A stretch of 64,000 nucleotides of DNA from CAISDA01 sp050258555 (GCA_050258555.1 JBLMZA010000159.1:1-64000); one strand, 5' to 3'. Positions 52,784 to 62,383 are shown, numbered from the stretch's first letter. The notes: a model not told the origin generated them from the letters alone. Translations and numbers: made by a program.

Positions 52784-55669
52784 TTGGCAGATACGAATAA
52801 AGCAATCAGTTCCGCGGAAAACCTGCTTGTCATCAAGGGGGCGCGCGAACATAATCTGAAAAACATCGACGTCGATATCCCGCGCGACAAACTGGTGGTC
52901 ATCACCGGGTTGTCGGGATCGGGGAAATCGAGCCTTGCCTTCGACACGATTTACGCGGAAGGGCAGCGCCGATACGTCGAAACGCTGTCGGCCTACGCCC
53001 GCCAGTTTCTCGGCATCATGGAACGGCCGGACCTCGATTATATCGAGGGACTGAGTCCCGCCATTTCCATCGAACAGAAAACCGTCAGCCACAATCCGCG
53101 TTCCACCGTCGGCACCGTGACGGAGATCTACGATTTCCTGCGCCTGCTTTATGCGCGCGCGGGCACGCAGTTCTGCGTGCAGTGCGGCGGCCGTGTCCAG
53201 AAACAGAGCGTCGACCAGATCATCGATGCCGTCATGGCGCTGCCGCAGAACTCGAAGATTCAGGTGCTCGCTCCGGTCGTGAAGGGACGCAAGGGACATT
53301 ACCGCGAGCTCTTCGAGCAGATCGTCAAGGATGGATTCCTTCGCGTCCGCGTCGACGGCGAAGTGAAGGAAATCACGAAGGGGATGAAGGCCGACCGCTA
53401 CAAGATCCACAATATCGAGATTGTGGTCGACCGGCTCATCATTTCGCCGACCATCCGCTCGCGCGTGGCCGATTCGGTCGAAATGGCGCTGCAGTTCGGC
53501 GAGGGCGTGCTCATCATCAACGACGGGAAGACCGACACGCTCTACAGCAAGCATTATTCCTGCCCCGTCTGCAACATCAGCTACGAAGAACCGGCTCCGA
53601 ACTCGTTCTCGTTCAATACGCCGTTCGGCGCATGTCCGACCTGTCAGGGACTCGGCGAGATGCACGCCTTCGACATGTCGCTCATCATCCCCGACGATTC
53701 GCTCTCGATACAGGAGGAAGGCATCGCTCCGCTGGGAAAGCCGCGCTCGACGTGGTTCTTCAGCCAGGTGACTGCGGTGCTGCACAAGTACGGGTATGAC
53801 TTCACGACGCCGATCAGGGAGATGAGCAAGGAAGCGTTCAGCGTGCTCATGAACGGTACGGGCCGCGAAAAAATCGAGATCGTCTACACCTATGCCGGCG
53901 GGCGGACGGCGGTCTACAAGCACCGCTACGACGGCGTGATGGGCATGCTCGAGCGCTATTACGAGAATACCGCATCGCCGAAGATCCGCGAATGGGTCGA
54001 AGGCTTCATGAGCACGAAGCCCTGCAGCGAATGCAAGGGGGGCAGACTCAAGAAGGAATCGCTTGCCGTGCGTCTCGAGCGGACCGATTCGGATGAGCGA
54101 AATTCCATCGCGGACATCGTGCAGCTCTCGCTCACCGAAGCCGAAGAACTCTTCCGGACCATTACGCTTTCGGAGCGGAAGATGGAAATCGCCCGCCCGA
54201 TCCTGAAAGAAATCAATCAGCGCCTGAAATTCCTTGTCGATGTCGGACTGGGCTATCTGTCGCTCGACCGCACCAGCCGCACTCTTTCGGGTGGCGAGGC
54301 GCAGCGCATCCGGCTCGCCACGCAAATCGGCTCCCAGCTCGTCGGCGTGCTCTACATTCTGGACGAGCCGTCGATCGGTCTCCATCAGCGCGACAACGAC
54401 AAGCTCATTGCCTCACTCAAGCAGCTGCGCGATCTTGGCAACAGCGTGATCGTCGTCGAGCACGACAAGGAAATGATGGAGCAATCCGATTATGTCGTCG
54501 ATCTGGGACCCGGAGCGGGCGAGCACGGTGGAGTGGTTGTGGCCGCAGGGCCGCCGGCGAAGCTGAAGTCCATGAAGGGATCGAACGGCGCATCGGCGAC
54601 GACCGATTATCTGAGCGGACGGAAGGCGATCGAGATCCCCGGTGCGCGGCGCGCCGCATCGGACCGCTTTCTTGTTCTGTCGGGCGCCGAAGGCAATAAC
54701 CTCAAGAGTCTCACATTGAAGATTCCCCTCGGGCTCTTCGTCTGCATCACCGGCGTGAGCGGCTCGGGCAAGTCGTCGCTCATCAACGAGACATTGTATC
54801 CGATCCTCGCGAAAAAATTCTACAAGGCGAAGCTTCCCACGCTTCCCTACAAATCGTTCAAGGGCATCGACGAGATCGACAAGGTGATCGAGATCGACCA
54901 GTCTCCCATCGGCCGCACGCCGCGCTCGAATCCGGCCACGTACACCGGCATGTTCACCATGATCCGCGATCTCTTCACGCAGCTGCCCGAATCGAAGATC
55001 CGCGGCTACAAGCCCGGTCGCTTCAGCTTCAATGTGAAGGGAGGGCGGTGCGAAGCCTGCGAAGGAGACGGCGTGAAGAAGATCGAGATGAATTTCCTGC
55101 CGGACGTGTATGTGGAATGCGACGTCTGCCGCGGTGCGCGCTACAACCGCGAGACGCTCGAAGTGCATTACAAGGGCAAATCGATCGCCGATGTGCTCGA
55201 GATGACGGTCGAAGAGGCGCTCGAATTCTTCAGCGAGCTGCCGACGATACAGCGCAAACTGCAGACGCTCTACGACGTCGGTCTCGGCTACATCCACCTG
55301 GGCCAGCAGGCAACCACGCTCTCCGGCGGCGAGGCGCAGCGCGTGAAGCTCTCGACGGAGCTTTCGAAGATCGGCACGGGCAACACGCTCTACATCCTCG
55401 ACGAGCCCACAACAGGACTCCATTTTGACGACGTGAAGATGCTCTTGTCCGTCCTCAACAAGCTCACGGACAAGGGCAATACAGTGATCGTGATCGAGCA
55501 CAATCTCGATGTGATCAAGACCGCCGACTGGATCATCGATCTCGGTCCCGAAGGCGGGAAAGCCGGAGGCACGATCGTCGCCGAAGGCACGCCGGAATCG
55601 GTCGCAGCGGTCAAGGAATCGCACACCGGCCGGTATCTGAAGAAGGAATTGCATCCGGCACACAATTGA
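52784..55669 (+). CDS. uvrA: Excinuclease ABC subunit A
   Basis: The damage-recognition ATPase of nucleotide excision repair, acting with UvrB. The 961-residue protein has two ABC modules: Walker A GLSGSGKSS near residue 43 and GVSGSGKSS near 655, signatures LSGGEAQR in both halves, and Walker B LDEPSIGLHQ and LDEPTTGLH. Zinc sites are present as CPVC...CPTC and CEAC...CDVC pairs. The start is a TTG at 52784 with no clear ribosome site; a strong promoter at 52673-52703 lies before it. Length and order are typical. Confidence 0.96.
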   Translation: MADTNKAISSAENLLVIKGAREHNLKNIDVDIPRDKLVVITGLSGSGKSSLAFDTIYAEGQRRYVETLSAYARQFLGIMERPDLDYIEGLSPAISIEQKTVSHNPRSTVGTVTEIYDFLRLLYARAGTQFCVQCGGRVQKQSVDQIIDAVMALPQNSKIQVLAPVVKGRKGHYRELFEQIVKDGFLRVRVDGEVKEITKGMKADRYKIHNIEIVVDRLIISPTIRSRVADSVEMALQFGEGVLIINDGKTDTLYSKHYSCPVCNISYEEPAPNSFSFNTPFGACPTCQGLGEMHAFDMSLIIPDDSLSIQEEGIAPLGKPRSTWFFSQVTAVLHKYGYDFTTPIREMSKEAFSVLMNGTGREKIEIVYTYAGGRTAVYKHRYDGVMGMLERYYENTASPKIREWVEGFMSTKPCSECKGGRLKKESLAVRLERTDSDERNSIADIVQLSLTEAEELFRTITLSERKMEIARPILKEINQRLKFLVDVGLGYLSLDRTSRTLSGGEAQRIRLATQIGSQLVGVLYILDEPSIGLHQRDNDKLIASLKQLRDLGNSVIVVEHDKEMMEQSDYVVDLGPGAGEHGGVVVAAGPPAKLKSMKGSNGASATTDYLSGRKAIEIPGARRAASDRFLVLSGAEGNNLKSLTLKIPLGLFVCITGVSGSGKSSLINETLYPILAKKFYKAKLPTLPYKSFKGIDEIDKVIEIDQSPIGRTPRSNPATYTGMFTMIRDLFTQLPESKIRGYKPGRFSFNVKGGRCEACEGDGVKKIEMNFLPDVYVECDVCRGARYNRETLEVHYKGKSIADVLEMTVEEALEFFSELPTIQRKLQTLYDVGLGYIHLGQQATTLSGGEAQRVKLSTELSKIGTGNTLYILDEPTTGLHFDDVKMLLSVLNKLTDKGNTVIVIEHNLDVIKTADWIIDLGPEGGKAGGTIVAEGTPESVAAVKESHTGRYLKKELHPAHN

Positions 55670-55712
55670 AAACAGGAATCTCACACACATCCATGGAAGG
55701 AATTGCAGCACG

Positions 55713-56363
55713 ATGGACACAAGGCCGATCATCGTTTCATCCCGCACTCGTTGTACATGCATCGACGCATTGAGCGAACGATATTTTTATGACACACCCA
55801 TGCCTGCCTCGCTCATGATGGCCGATGGAACGCAGGCGCCGCAGGCGATTTCAACGGATTTCAGGATCGACTATACGGATGAAGGGCTGATCGTGCTGTT
55901 CAGGGGCAAGTTCGAGCGGCTTCGCTGCGCCGAAGGCCTTGATGTGGAAGAAGGGACAGGAAAGTCGCACGGGCTGTGGATGCACAGCGACGTGTATGAG
56001 ATCTTCATCGGCCCGAACGCGCGAGGCACGGGACTCTACAAGGAGTTTCAGGTGTCGCCCGATGGCCGGTTCATCGATATCAGCGTCAACCGCGCTGAGG
56101 GCAAGTCGGACACGAGCTGGAGATCGGGGATGAAGTGCCGGTCGTTCGTCAATGACGCGAAAAAAACATGGTGCGCCGCCATGGAGCTGCCCTGGAACTG
56201 TTTCGATACGGATTATCGTTCAGATTGTGAATGGAATGCGAATGTGTATCGCGCAACGGGAAACTATCATGGCGATGAACTGCTTGCATGGTCTGCAACG
56301 GGATGCGGAGACGGTGCCTTTCACCGGTATGAACAATTCGGAAGAATCATTTTTGAAAAATAA
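55713..56363 (+). CDS. Carbohydrate-binding family 9-like (CBM9/DOMON-like) protein
   Basis: A 216-residue single-domain protein of CBM9-like fold, a beta-sandwich that binds sugars or haem in related proteins. Typical features are the FRIDYTDEGLIVLFRGKFE strand pair, HSDVYEIFIGPNARGTGLYKEFQVSPDGRFID and the Trp-rich end AAMELPWNCFD. There is no signal peptide in the reading I favour, unlike most such proteins, and eight cysteines are present, so it may be cytosolic. It follows uvrA by 43 bp and overlaps the next gene by 35 bp. Function unknown. Confidence 0.7.
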   Translation: MDTRPIIVSSRTRCTCIDALSERYFYDTPMPASLMMADGTQAPQAISTDFRIDYTDEGLIVLFRGKFERLRCAEGLDVEEGTGKSHGLWMHSDVYEIFIGPNARGTGLYKEFQVSPDGRFIDISVNRAEGKSDTSWRSGMKCRSFVNDAKKTWCAAMELPWNCFDTDYRSDCEWNANVYRATGNYHGDELLAWSATGCGDGAFHRYEQFGRIIFEK

Positions 56364-57093
56364 GCCGTCCATACAAGCCCTCGGACCGATACGTACGGCG
56401 AGGGCTTTATTCTATGCGCTTCTGCTCGTGCTCTCGGCACAGAGTGCGCATGCGGAAGCGCCGGCAGGACTGCGCATTTCCGGGGCGCAGCCTGATTCTT
56501 CGGCGCATGAAGCGTCCCTCGCGCCCGATGCGGACGAAGCCGATACGACAGAGTATGAATCAATCCGGTCCACGCCGTATGAGCAGGCCGCACTCATCGG
56601 AGCGAATGCGATTCTCCTTCCGATCGCGGTCGGCGCCGCCGCCGTGAGCGTCTTTCCGCCGAATCTCGGCATGGTGATCGATGACGGCATTGCGTATGCG
56701 GCCGTCGGATTTGAAACCGGCGTGGGCATCGGCACAAAGCAGCCGACGGGAAAGTTTGCCGATGCGCGGATCATGCTGAACTACACGCATGTCTACAACC
56801 GTCACCGGCACGATCTCTGGCGCATCGAGGCGGTCAAGGATCAGAATCTGTTCTTTATCGACAGGCGGAATATTTTCGCCTTCGGCGTGAGTCCCATGCT
56901 CGGCCTGTACACGGACGGTCCCAAGCGCGGATATTCGGTCGGATCATCGCTTCGGCTCATGCTGCCCAGTCTGCCGTATTTCGGCATGTTCCCGCTTCAC
57001 ACCATCGGCATCACCTATCGCTACAACCAACGCTTCGGCGGCGGCAGTTTCCATACGCTGAGCCTCGGCGTATCCGCCGCCGTCACGTTTTGA
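56329..57093 (+). CDS. Exported protein of unknown function, probable barrel
   Basis: A 254-residue protein starting inside the 3' end of the CBM9-like gene. It has a long N-region and a signal peptide ending near residue 42 (LLLVLSAQSAHA), an acidic segment (ASLAPDADEADTTEYES), a hydrophobic stretch (GANAILLPIAVGAAAVSVF) and then alternating strands to a terminal aromatic (AAVTF), as in outer-membrane barrels. I do not recognise a family. The frame is open further upstream, but the ATG at 56329 is the one that gives a signal peptide. Confidence 0.6.
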   Translation: MNNSEESFLKNKPSIQALGPIRTARALFYALLLVLSAQSAHAEAPAGLRISGAQPDSSAHEASLAPDADEADTTEYESIRSTPYEQAALIGANAILLPIAVGAAAVSVFPPNLGMVIDDGIAYAAVGFETGVGIGTKQPTGKFADARIMLNYTHVYNRHRHDLWRIEAVKDQNLFFIDRRNIFAFGVSPMLGLYTDGPKRGYSVGSSLRLMLPSLPYFGMFPLHTIGITYRYNQRFGGGSFHTLSLGVSAAVTF

Positions 57094-57102
57094 TTCCGCT
57101 TT

Positions 57103-58479
57103 CTAGATGAAGCGCTTCAGCGAAGCGACCAGTCCATCCACATCCGCCTGCGTGGTCGCGTAATTGATGATGCATGTCCGGAGCACATTTCCATAGTGCG
57201 GCACGGTGACCGATGAGATCCACGCCGATCCTTCGGCATAGATGCGCTGCAGCACATCATTCACCGCCACGGCTCCGTTTTGTAGAGACGCGTGCGTGAA
57301 ACATATCACCGGAAGAGGCGTCTCGTTCACGATCGTCCATCCGGATTTTTCCAGCTCGCCGCGCATATAACGTCCGAGCGCGATCTCTTCATCCACCATC
57401 TGCGCCAAGCCTTCCGCACCGCGCTCGGCCAGCGTCATGAACACCTTCAATCCGATGAAACGCCTGGACCACTGCAGAGACATGGCATAATTGTCCGCGG
57501 TATCCTGCACATGCTCCGGCATGTATGACGCCGTGATGCGGAAGGCGTCGCCGACCGCGTGACGGTGCCGGCAGAAGAACATGCCCGCGCTCATCGAGAC
57601 GGAAAGCCACTTATGCGCATCGCAGGCGATCGAGTCGGCCTGGTCGATGCCGCGAAGATGCTGTGCGGCGCGCGGCGAGATGATTGCCGCGCCGCCCCAG
57701 GCGCCGTCGGCATGAAACCACAGGCCGTACTGCCGGCAGATGCGGGAGATCTCCTCGAGCGGATCGATGACGCCCGCAGGCGTCGTGCCCACGGTGCCGG
57801 CCGTCATGAAGGGGATGAAGCCTTCTGCGATATCCGACTGAATCTGCCGCTCGAGTGTCGCGCAGTCCATCTGAAGCGCCTCATTCACCGGAATGGTCCG
57901 CACGGCCGCGCGGCCGAGTCCCGTGCTGTGGGCGGCCTTCTGAAACGAATGGTGCGCCTGCTCCGAGACATAGAAGACCGGCTGAGCGGGGAGCGAGCGC
58001 ACTCCCTCGTTGCCGTATGCGGGAAACCGGTGGGTGAGCGCGGTGATGAGCGCCGTATGATTGGCCTCAGCGCCGCCCGAGGTGAAATGCGCCGCGCTTT
58101 CTGCCGGATCGAATCCGAACTGCCGGAGGAAGAACTGCAGCGTATGGCGTTCGATCTCGTTGGCTGCCGGAGCATGCGACCATGTGGCCAGCTGCGGATT
58201 GTAGAGCGCCGCAAGCGTATCGGCCGCGATCGCCGCCTCTGTCACGTTCGGATTGAACAGTCCGAAGTAGCGGGGATGTGTCGTATGAAGGCTCCAGTCA
58301 TGCATCATCTGCACGACCTCGGCGATGACCGACTCGAGCGGCTGTGGATGTGAAAATGGAAAATGGTCCGCGATGTGGGCGCGGATGAGGTCAGGGGAAA
58401 CCGGAGCGGCGACAGGCTGCTGGGCAATTGTCGCCCGGAATTGTTCGATTTCGGGAAGAAGTGAGGATAAGGAATTCAT
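57103..58479 (-). CDS. Group II PLP-dependent decarboxylase
   Basis: A 458-residue amino acid decarboxylase of the aromatic / glutamate decarboxylase family. The HFTSGGAEANHTAL block, the ring-stacking His in EQAHHSFQKAA (H177), HADGAWGG with the PLP-holding D258, and the Schiff-base K290 in CDAHKWLSV are all present. Substrate could be an aromatic amino acid, aspartate or diaminobutyrate; motifs alone do not decide. It is divergent from dnaG. A minus-strand TATTTTTG upstream matches the -7 consensus, but no -33 TTG lies at the right distance. Confidence 0.87.
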   Translation of the reverse strand: MNSLSSLLPEIEQFRATIAQQPVAAPVSPDLIRAHIADHFPFSHPQPLESVIAEVVQMMHDWSLHTTHPRYFGLFNPNVTEAAIAADTLAALYNPQLATWSHAPAANEIERHTLQFFLRQFGFDPAESAAHFTSGGAEANHTALITALTHRFPAYGNEGVRSLPAQPVFYVSEQAHHSFQKAAHSTGLGRAAVRTIPVNEALQMDCATLERQIQSDIAEGFIPFMTAGTVGTTPAGVIDPLEEISRICRQYGLWFHADGAWGGAAIISPRAAQHLRGIDQADSIACDAHKWLSVSMSAGMFFCRHRHAVGDAFRITASYMPEHVQDTADNYAMSLQWSRRFIGLKVFMTLAERGAEGLAQMVDEEIALGRYMRGELEKSGWTIVNETPLPVICFTHASLQNGAVAVNDVLQRIYAEGSAWISSVTVPHYGNVLRTCIINYATTQADVDGLVASLKRFI

Positions 58480-58570
58480 CGTTGTCGGCCATTGTATGGG
58501 AATCAGTGTGCTGTTTTCGCAACAGATTCAATAATACAAAAATATTCCCAAGAATGCTTCGTCGTTCGTC

Positions 58571-58601
58571 TTGAGAGTCGTGCGGCGTTTTCCTATTTTG
58601 G
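58571..58601 (+). promoter_or_regulatory. Bacteroidota-type promoter for dnaG
   Basis: TTG at 58571-58573, 20 bp, TATTTTGG at 58594-58601. The element ends 7 bp before the dnaG ATG at 58609, so the message would have almost no leader. Confidence 0.68.
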
Positions 58602-58608
58602 TATCCAT

Positions 58609-60495
58609 ATGATACCTGAAAACAAAATTGAAGAAGTCCGGAATGCGACCGACATCGTCGACTATATCGGCCGCTATGTGAAGCTGAAGAAGCGGGGGAA
58701 GAGCTATCTCGGCGTCTGTCCGTTCCATAACGAGAAGACGCCGTCGTTCAACGTGAGCATGGAAAAGCAGATGTACTACTGCTTCGGATGCCACAGAGGC
58801 GGCGATGTGATCAAGTTCGCGATGGAATGGGACAAGATTTCGTACCCCGAAGCCATCGAGATGCTGGCCGAGCGCGCAGGCATCGCCCTGCCGTCGACCG
58901 AGCGCGAGACGGCCGCGGTCAATGAAGCCGAGCAGTTTTACCATGCATGCCGGTTTGCCGGACGCTATTTCTACAACAACCTTCAGACACCCGAGGGCAA
59001 GTTCGCCCTCGAATATTTCCGCTCGCGCGGCTTTTCGGACAAGACCATCATTACGTTCGGGCTCGGTTATTCGATGCGGGGATGGGACTCGCTGATGAAC
59101 CGTGCGAAGGAGGAAGGCATTGCGGCCGACACGCTCGTGAGAGTGGGCCTGCTCCGCACGCGCGACGACGGCACGCACTACGATGCGTTCCGAGGCCGGG
59201 CGATGTTCCCGATCTTCAGCGCCACGGGAAAAGTGATCGCATTCGGCGCGCGCAAGATACACGAAGACGATACGGTGCCCGGCAAATACATCAATTCGCC
59301 CGAGACGTCGATCTACAAGAAGAGCCGCGTGCTCTACGGGCTCTCGCAGTCGAAAGAGGCGATCCGCGAAGCCGACGCGGTGATCCTTGTGGAAGGCTAC
59401 GCCGATCTCATTTCCGTCTTCCAGGCCGGCGTGAAGAATATCGTCGCATCGAGCGGCACGGCGCTGACCGACGAGCAGATCAAGCTCCTGTCGCGCTATA
59501 CGAAAAATGTCATTTTTGTGTACGATGCGGATTCGGCAGGCGCCAATGCGATGGTGCGCGGCATCGACATGATTCTGGAACAGAACATGGATGTGCGCAT
59601 CGTGCCGCTTCCTGCCGGAGACGATCCGGACTCGTTCGTCAGGGCCAACGGCGGAGAGGAGTTCCGGAAGCTCATCGCGCGGGCGCAGTCGTTCATCGAT
59701 TTCAAGGCGTCGACATACGAAAAGGCCGGCAAATTTCAGACGCCGGAAGGACGGGCTGAAGCGGTGCGCGCGCTCGTGCAGACGATCGCCAAAGTGCCGG
59801 ACCAGCTCAAGCAGTCGTTCTTCATCCGCGACCTGGCGGAAAAATACAAGCTCTACGAATCGTCGCTCTACACCGAACTCGACAAGTACGTGAAGCGCGA
59901 TCCGGCGCAGACGCGCGCCGAGGCCGCGCCGGTGCAGCATGCGCCGGCGAAGCCGGTCCATTCGGCGCCGGGACCGTCAGTCGCGCCCGATGACGATGAG
60001 GACGGGATCTGCACGGAGGAGAAGGAGCTGCTGAACGCGCTCTTTGAAAATCCCGATGAGATGGTGCCGTTCGTCTTCGGCTCCATCACGATCGAAGAAT
60101 TCGAATCGAAGCGTGCGAAGGAGATCGCGCTGCTCATCGTCGAGCATTTCGAACACGAGGGAAAAGTCGACGCCCGCGCCATGCATGAATCGACGCAGGA
60201 CGAACGCACGAAGATGCTCATCGCCGCCTGTTCGTTCGAGCGGTATCAGCTGAGCTCGAAATGGGACTCGATCGGCCACCGTTCCAGCGCCACGCGCCTG
60301 TACGAGCAGTCGCTCGGCGCGATCAAGGGACTGAAGCGGAGGAACGTCGAAAAGGCGATCGCCGAAAACAGAAGGAGGATGAGGGATGCCCAGCTGCAGG
60401 GGGGAGACGTGCTCGAGATGCTGAAGATTGAAAAGGAATTGTATGCGCAGAAGCAGCTGATTGAAGAGATGAAACTGGTGATAGAGAAGCAATAA
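58609..60495 (+). CDS. dnaG: DNA primase
   Basis: Makes the RNA primers for DNA replication. The 628-residue protein has the zinc-binding domain with C37, H40, C58 and C61 (CPFHNEKTPSF and YYCFGCHRGGD), the RNA polymerase core with the TOPRIM motifs VEGYADLISV and FVYDADSAG, and a C-terminal helicase-interacting region after a linker of Ala and Pro (around residues 440-465). The frame is open to 58492, but that would add 39 unrelated residues; the ATG at 58609 gives the standard start. A promoter ends 7 bp before it. Confidence 0.95.
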   Translation: MIPENKIEEVRNATDIVDYIGRYVKLKKRGKSYLGVCPFHNEKTPSFNVSMEKQMYYCFGCHRGGDVIKFAMEWDKISYPEAIEMLAERAGIALPSTERETAAVNEAEQFYHACRFAGRYFYNNLQTPEGKFALEYFRSRGFSDKTIITFGLGYSMRGWDSLMNRAKEEGIAADTLVRVGLLRTRDDGTHYDAFRGRAMFPIFSATGKVIAFGARKIHEDDTVPGKYINSPETSIYKKSRVLYGLSQSKEAIREADAVILVEGYADLISVFQAGVKNIVASSGTALTDEQIKLLSRYTKNVIFVYDADSAGANAMVRGIDMILEQNMDVRIVPLPAGDDPDSFVRANGGEEFRKLIARAQSFIDFKASTYEKAGKFQTPEGRAEAVRALVQTIAKVPDQLKQSFFIRDLAEKYKLYESSLYTELDKYVKRDPAQTRAEAAPVQHAPAKPVHSAPGPSVAPDDDEDGICTEEKELLNALFENPDEMVPFVFGSITIEEFESKRAKEIALLIVEHFEHEGKVDARAMHESTQDERTKMLIAACSFERYQLSSKWDSIGHRSSATRLYEQSLGAIKGLKRRNVEKAIAENRRRMRDAQLQGGDVLEMLKIEKELYAQKQLIEEMKLVIEKQ

Positions 60496-60499
60496 AAAA

Positions 60500-60522
60500 G
60501 GGGCGAAGCAGCGCTTCGCCCC
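60500..60522. repeat. 23-bp palindromic repeat, copy 2
   Basis: GGGGCGAAGC-AGC-GCTTCGCCCC, identical to copy 1, starting 5 bp after the dnaG stop and followed by CCCACATGA-type sequence. Confidence 0.88.
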
Positions 60523-60551
60523 ACATGAAAGACAAAAGAAAGATGGAGCAG

Positions 60552-60574
60552 GGGGCGAAGCAGCGCTTCGCCCC
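60552..60574. repeat. 23-bp palindromic repeat, copy 3
   Basis: Same 23-bp unit as copy 2, 52 bp further on, sharing the flanking CACATGA. It lies just beyond the icd stop (60590, minus strand), so the pair fills the convergent gap between dnaG and icd. Confidence 0.88.
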
Positions 60575-60589
60575 ACATGACGAGAACGT

Positions 60590-61843
60590 TTACATGTGTG
60601 CGACGATTGCGTCTCCGAAGGCGGAGCAGGAAATTTCTTGTGCTCCCTCCATGAGCCGCGCAAAATCGTACGTCACGGTCTTCGATCCGATCGCGCCGTT
60701 GATGCCCTTGAGCACCAGATCGGCCGCTTCGGTCCATCCCATATACCGGAACATCATTTCGCCGCTCAGAATCACAGAGCCCGGATTCACCTTGTCCTGC
60801 CCCGCGTACTTCGGCGCCGTTCCATGCGTCGCTTCAAACACCGCATAGCCGTTTTCATAGTTGATGTTGCCGCCCGGCGCGATGCCGATGCCGCCGACCT
60901 GCGCCGCAAGCGCATCCGAAATGTAGTCTCCGTTCAGGTTCAGCGTGGCGATGACGTCGTATTCAGCGGGACGCGTGAGGATCTGCTGGAGGAACGCGTC
61001 GGCGATGACATCCTTCATGAGGATCTTGCCTTCCGGAACCGTTCCGCCGCACTCGTCCCACGACACGACCTGTCCGGCGAACTCCTTTTTCGCCAGCGCA
61101 TAGCCCCATTCGCGGAATCCGCCTTCGGTGAATTTCATGATGTTGCCCTTGTGCACGAGCGTCACGGACTTCCGTTTGTTGTCGATCGCATAGCGGATTG
61201 CCGCGCGCACGAGCCGCTCGGTGCCCTCGATCGAGACCGGCTTGATGCCGATGCTGGAGCTTTCGGGGAAGCGGATCTTTTTCACGCCCATTTCCTTCTG
61301 CAGGAAGCCGATCACCTTCTGCACCTCGGGCGTTCCGGCCTTCCATTCGATGCCGGCATAAATGTCTTCCGTGTTCTCGCGGAAGATCACCATGTCGATG
61401 AGCTCGGGATGCTTCACCGGCGAGGGCACGCCCGTGAAATACTGCACCGGGCGGAGGCACACATACAGGTCGAGTTCCTGACGCAGCGCGACATTGATCG
61501 AGCGGATTCCGCCGCCGATGGGCGTCGTGAGCGGTCCCTTGATCGCGACAACATACTCTCTGATGGCCGCAAGCGTATCGTCGGGCAGCCAGATCTGTTC
61601 GCCGTAGACGCGTGTCGCTTTTTCGCCGGCGAAGACTTCGAACCATTCGATTCTCCGCCTGCCGCCATAGGCGCGGTCGACCGCCGCATCGAGCACTTTC
61701 TTCGAGGCCTTCCAGATGTCCGGTCCCGTGCCGTCTCCCTCAATGAACGGAATGATGGGCGTGTCGGGCACGCGGATCGTTCCGTGTGCGGCCGTGATGC
61801 GTTCTCCTGCGGCAGGAGGCGTCAGTTTCTGATAGTGAGCCAT
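60590..61843 (-). CDS. icd: Isocitrate dehydrogenase, NADP-dependent
   Basis: Converts isocitrate to 2-oxoglutarate in the TCA cycle. The 417-residue protein has the substrate loop GGGIRSINVALRQ with S115 (the serine phosphorylated in E. coli), FRENTEDIYAG, LVHKGNIMKFTEG, the metal-binding NLNGDYISDALAAQVGG, and HGTAPKYAGQDKVNPGSVIL, whose Lys-Tyr pair and later residues are those of the NADP-dependent type. It lies 13 bp after the HIT gene and so is co-transcribed with it, near gltA. Confidence 0.96.
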   Translation of the reverse strand: MAHYQKLTPPAAGERITAAHGTIRVPDTPIIPFIEGDGTGPDIWKASKKVLDAAVDRAYGGRRRIEWFEVFAGEKATRVYGEQIWLPDDTLAAIREYVVAIKGPLTTPIGGGIRSINVALRQELDLYVCLRPVQYFTGVPSPVKHPELIDMVIFRENTEDIYAGIEWKAGTPEVQKVIGFLQKEMGVKKIRFPESSSIGIKPVSIEGTERLVRAAIRYAIDNKRKSVTLVHKGNIMKFTEGGFREWGYALAKKEFAGQVVSWDECGGTVPEGKILMKDVIADAFLQQILTRPAEYDVIATLNLNGDYISDALAAQVGGIGIAPGGNINYENGYAVFEATHGTAPKYAGQDKVNPGSVILSGEMMFRYMGWTEAADLVLKGINGAIGSKTVTYDFARLMEGAQEISCSAFGDAIVAHM

Positions 61844-61856
61844 TCCAATGGATCCT

Positions 61857-62282
61857 TTACACGTGTGATGATTGAATGTGAGCGCGAATCCGCTCGGCGG
61901 CCTCGCGCATTTTGCCTTCTTCGTATCGTTTCAGTTTCAGCGTGAATATCACCTCATCGTCCGGAAAGCGGGGCGTGATGTGCATGTGGAAATGGAAGAC
62001 CGATTGACCGGCGATCACGCCGTTGTTCGAAAAGAAATTGAAGCCCTGGAGCTTGTACGCATCCACCAGCGCCCGCGTCACGACATGCGCCGCATGCATA
62101 ATGCCGCCGAGTTCCGATTCGGGAAGATCGAGGAAGTCCCGGTAATGATGTTTCGGTATGATCAGGGCATGGCCGTAATGAATGGGATTGACATCGAGGA
62201 TTGCGATGACGTTGTCGTCTTCATAGAGGATTTCAGCCGGGACACGACGATTGATAATGTCGCAGAATATACAGGAAGTCAT
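61857..62282 (-). CDS. HIT family protein (histidine triad)
   Basis: A 141-residue nucleotide-binding hydrolase or transferase of the HIT family, probably active on purine nucleoside phosphoramidates or dinucleotides. The start is SCIFCDIINR with C4 and C7, and the triad HFHMH is at residues 97-101, followed by ITPRF. The frame is open upstream with non-family sequence; the ATG at 62282 gives the usual start, without a clear ribosome site. It lies between gltA and icd. Confidence 0.93.
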   Translation of the reverse strand: MTSCIFCDIINRRVPAEILYEDDNVIAILDVNPIHYGHALIIPKHHYRDFLDLPESELGGIMHAAHVVTRALVDAYKLQGFNFFSNNGVIAGQSVFHFHMHITPRFPDDEVIFTLKLKRYEEGKMREAAERIRAHIQSSHV

Positions 62283-62333
62283 TGAACAGGCCCGTGTTGA
62301 TTCGATGCTGGAACAACGATTGATTGCAAGCGA

Positions 62334-62366
62334 CGTCCTGCGCGCGCGTGATGCGTGCGCAGGACG
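62334..62366. other. Hairpin between gltA and the HIT gene
   Basis: Perfect 10-bp arms CGTCCTGCGC (62334-62343) and its complement (62357-62366), with no T run on either strand. It could slow or end transcription after gltA, or shape the start of the HIT message. Confidence 0.4.
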
Positions 62367-62383
62367 CTGTCGGTGGGCACCTG

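Noticed and set aside
27155..60589. Search for a mobile element linked to the 23-bp repeats
   Set aside because: No transposase-like gene, target duplication or inverted ends are visible in the window.
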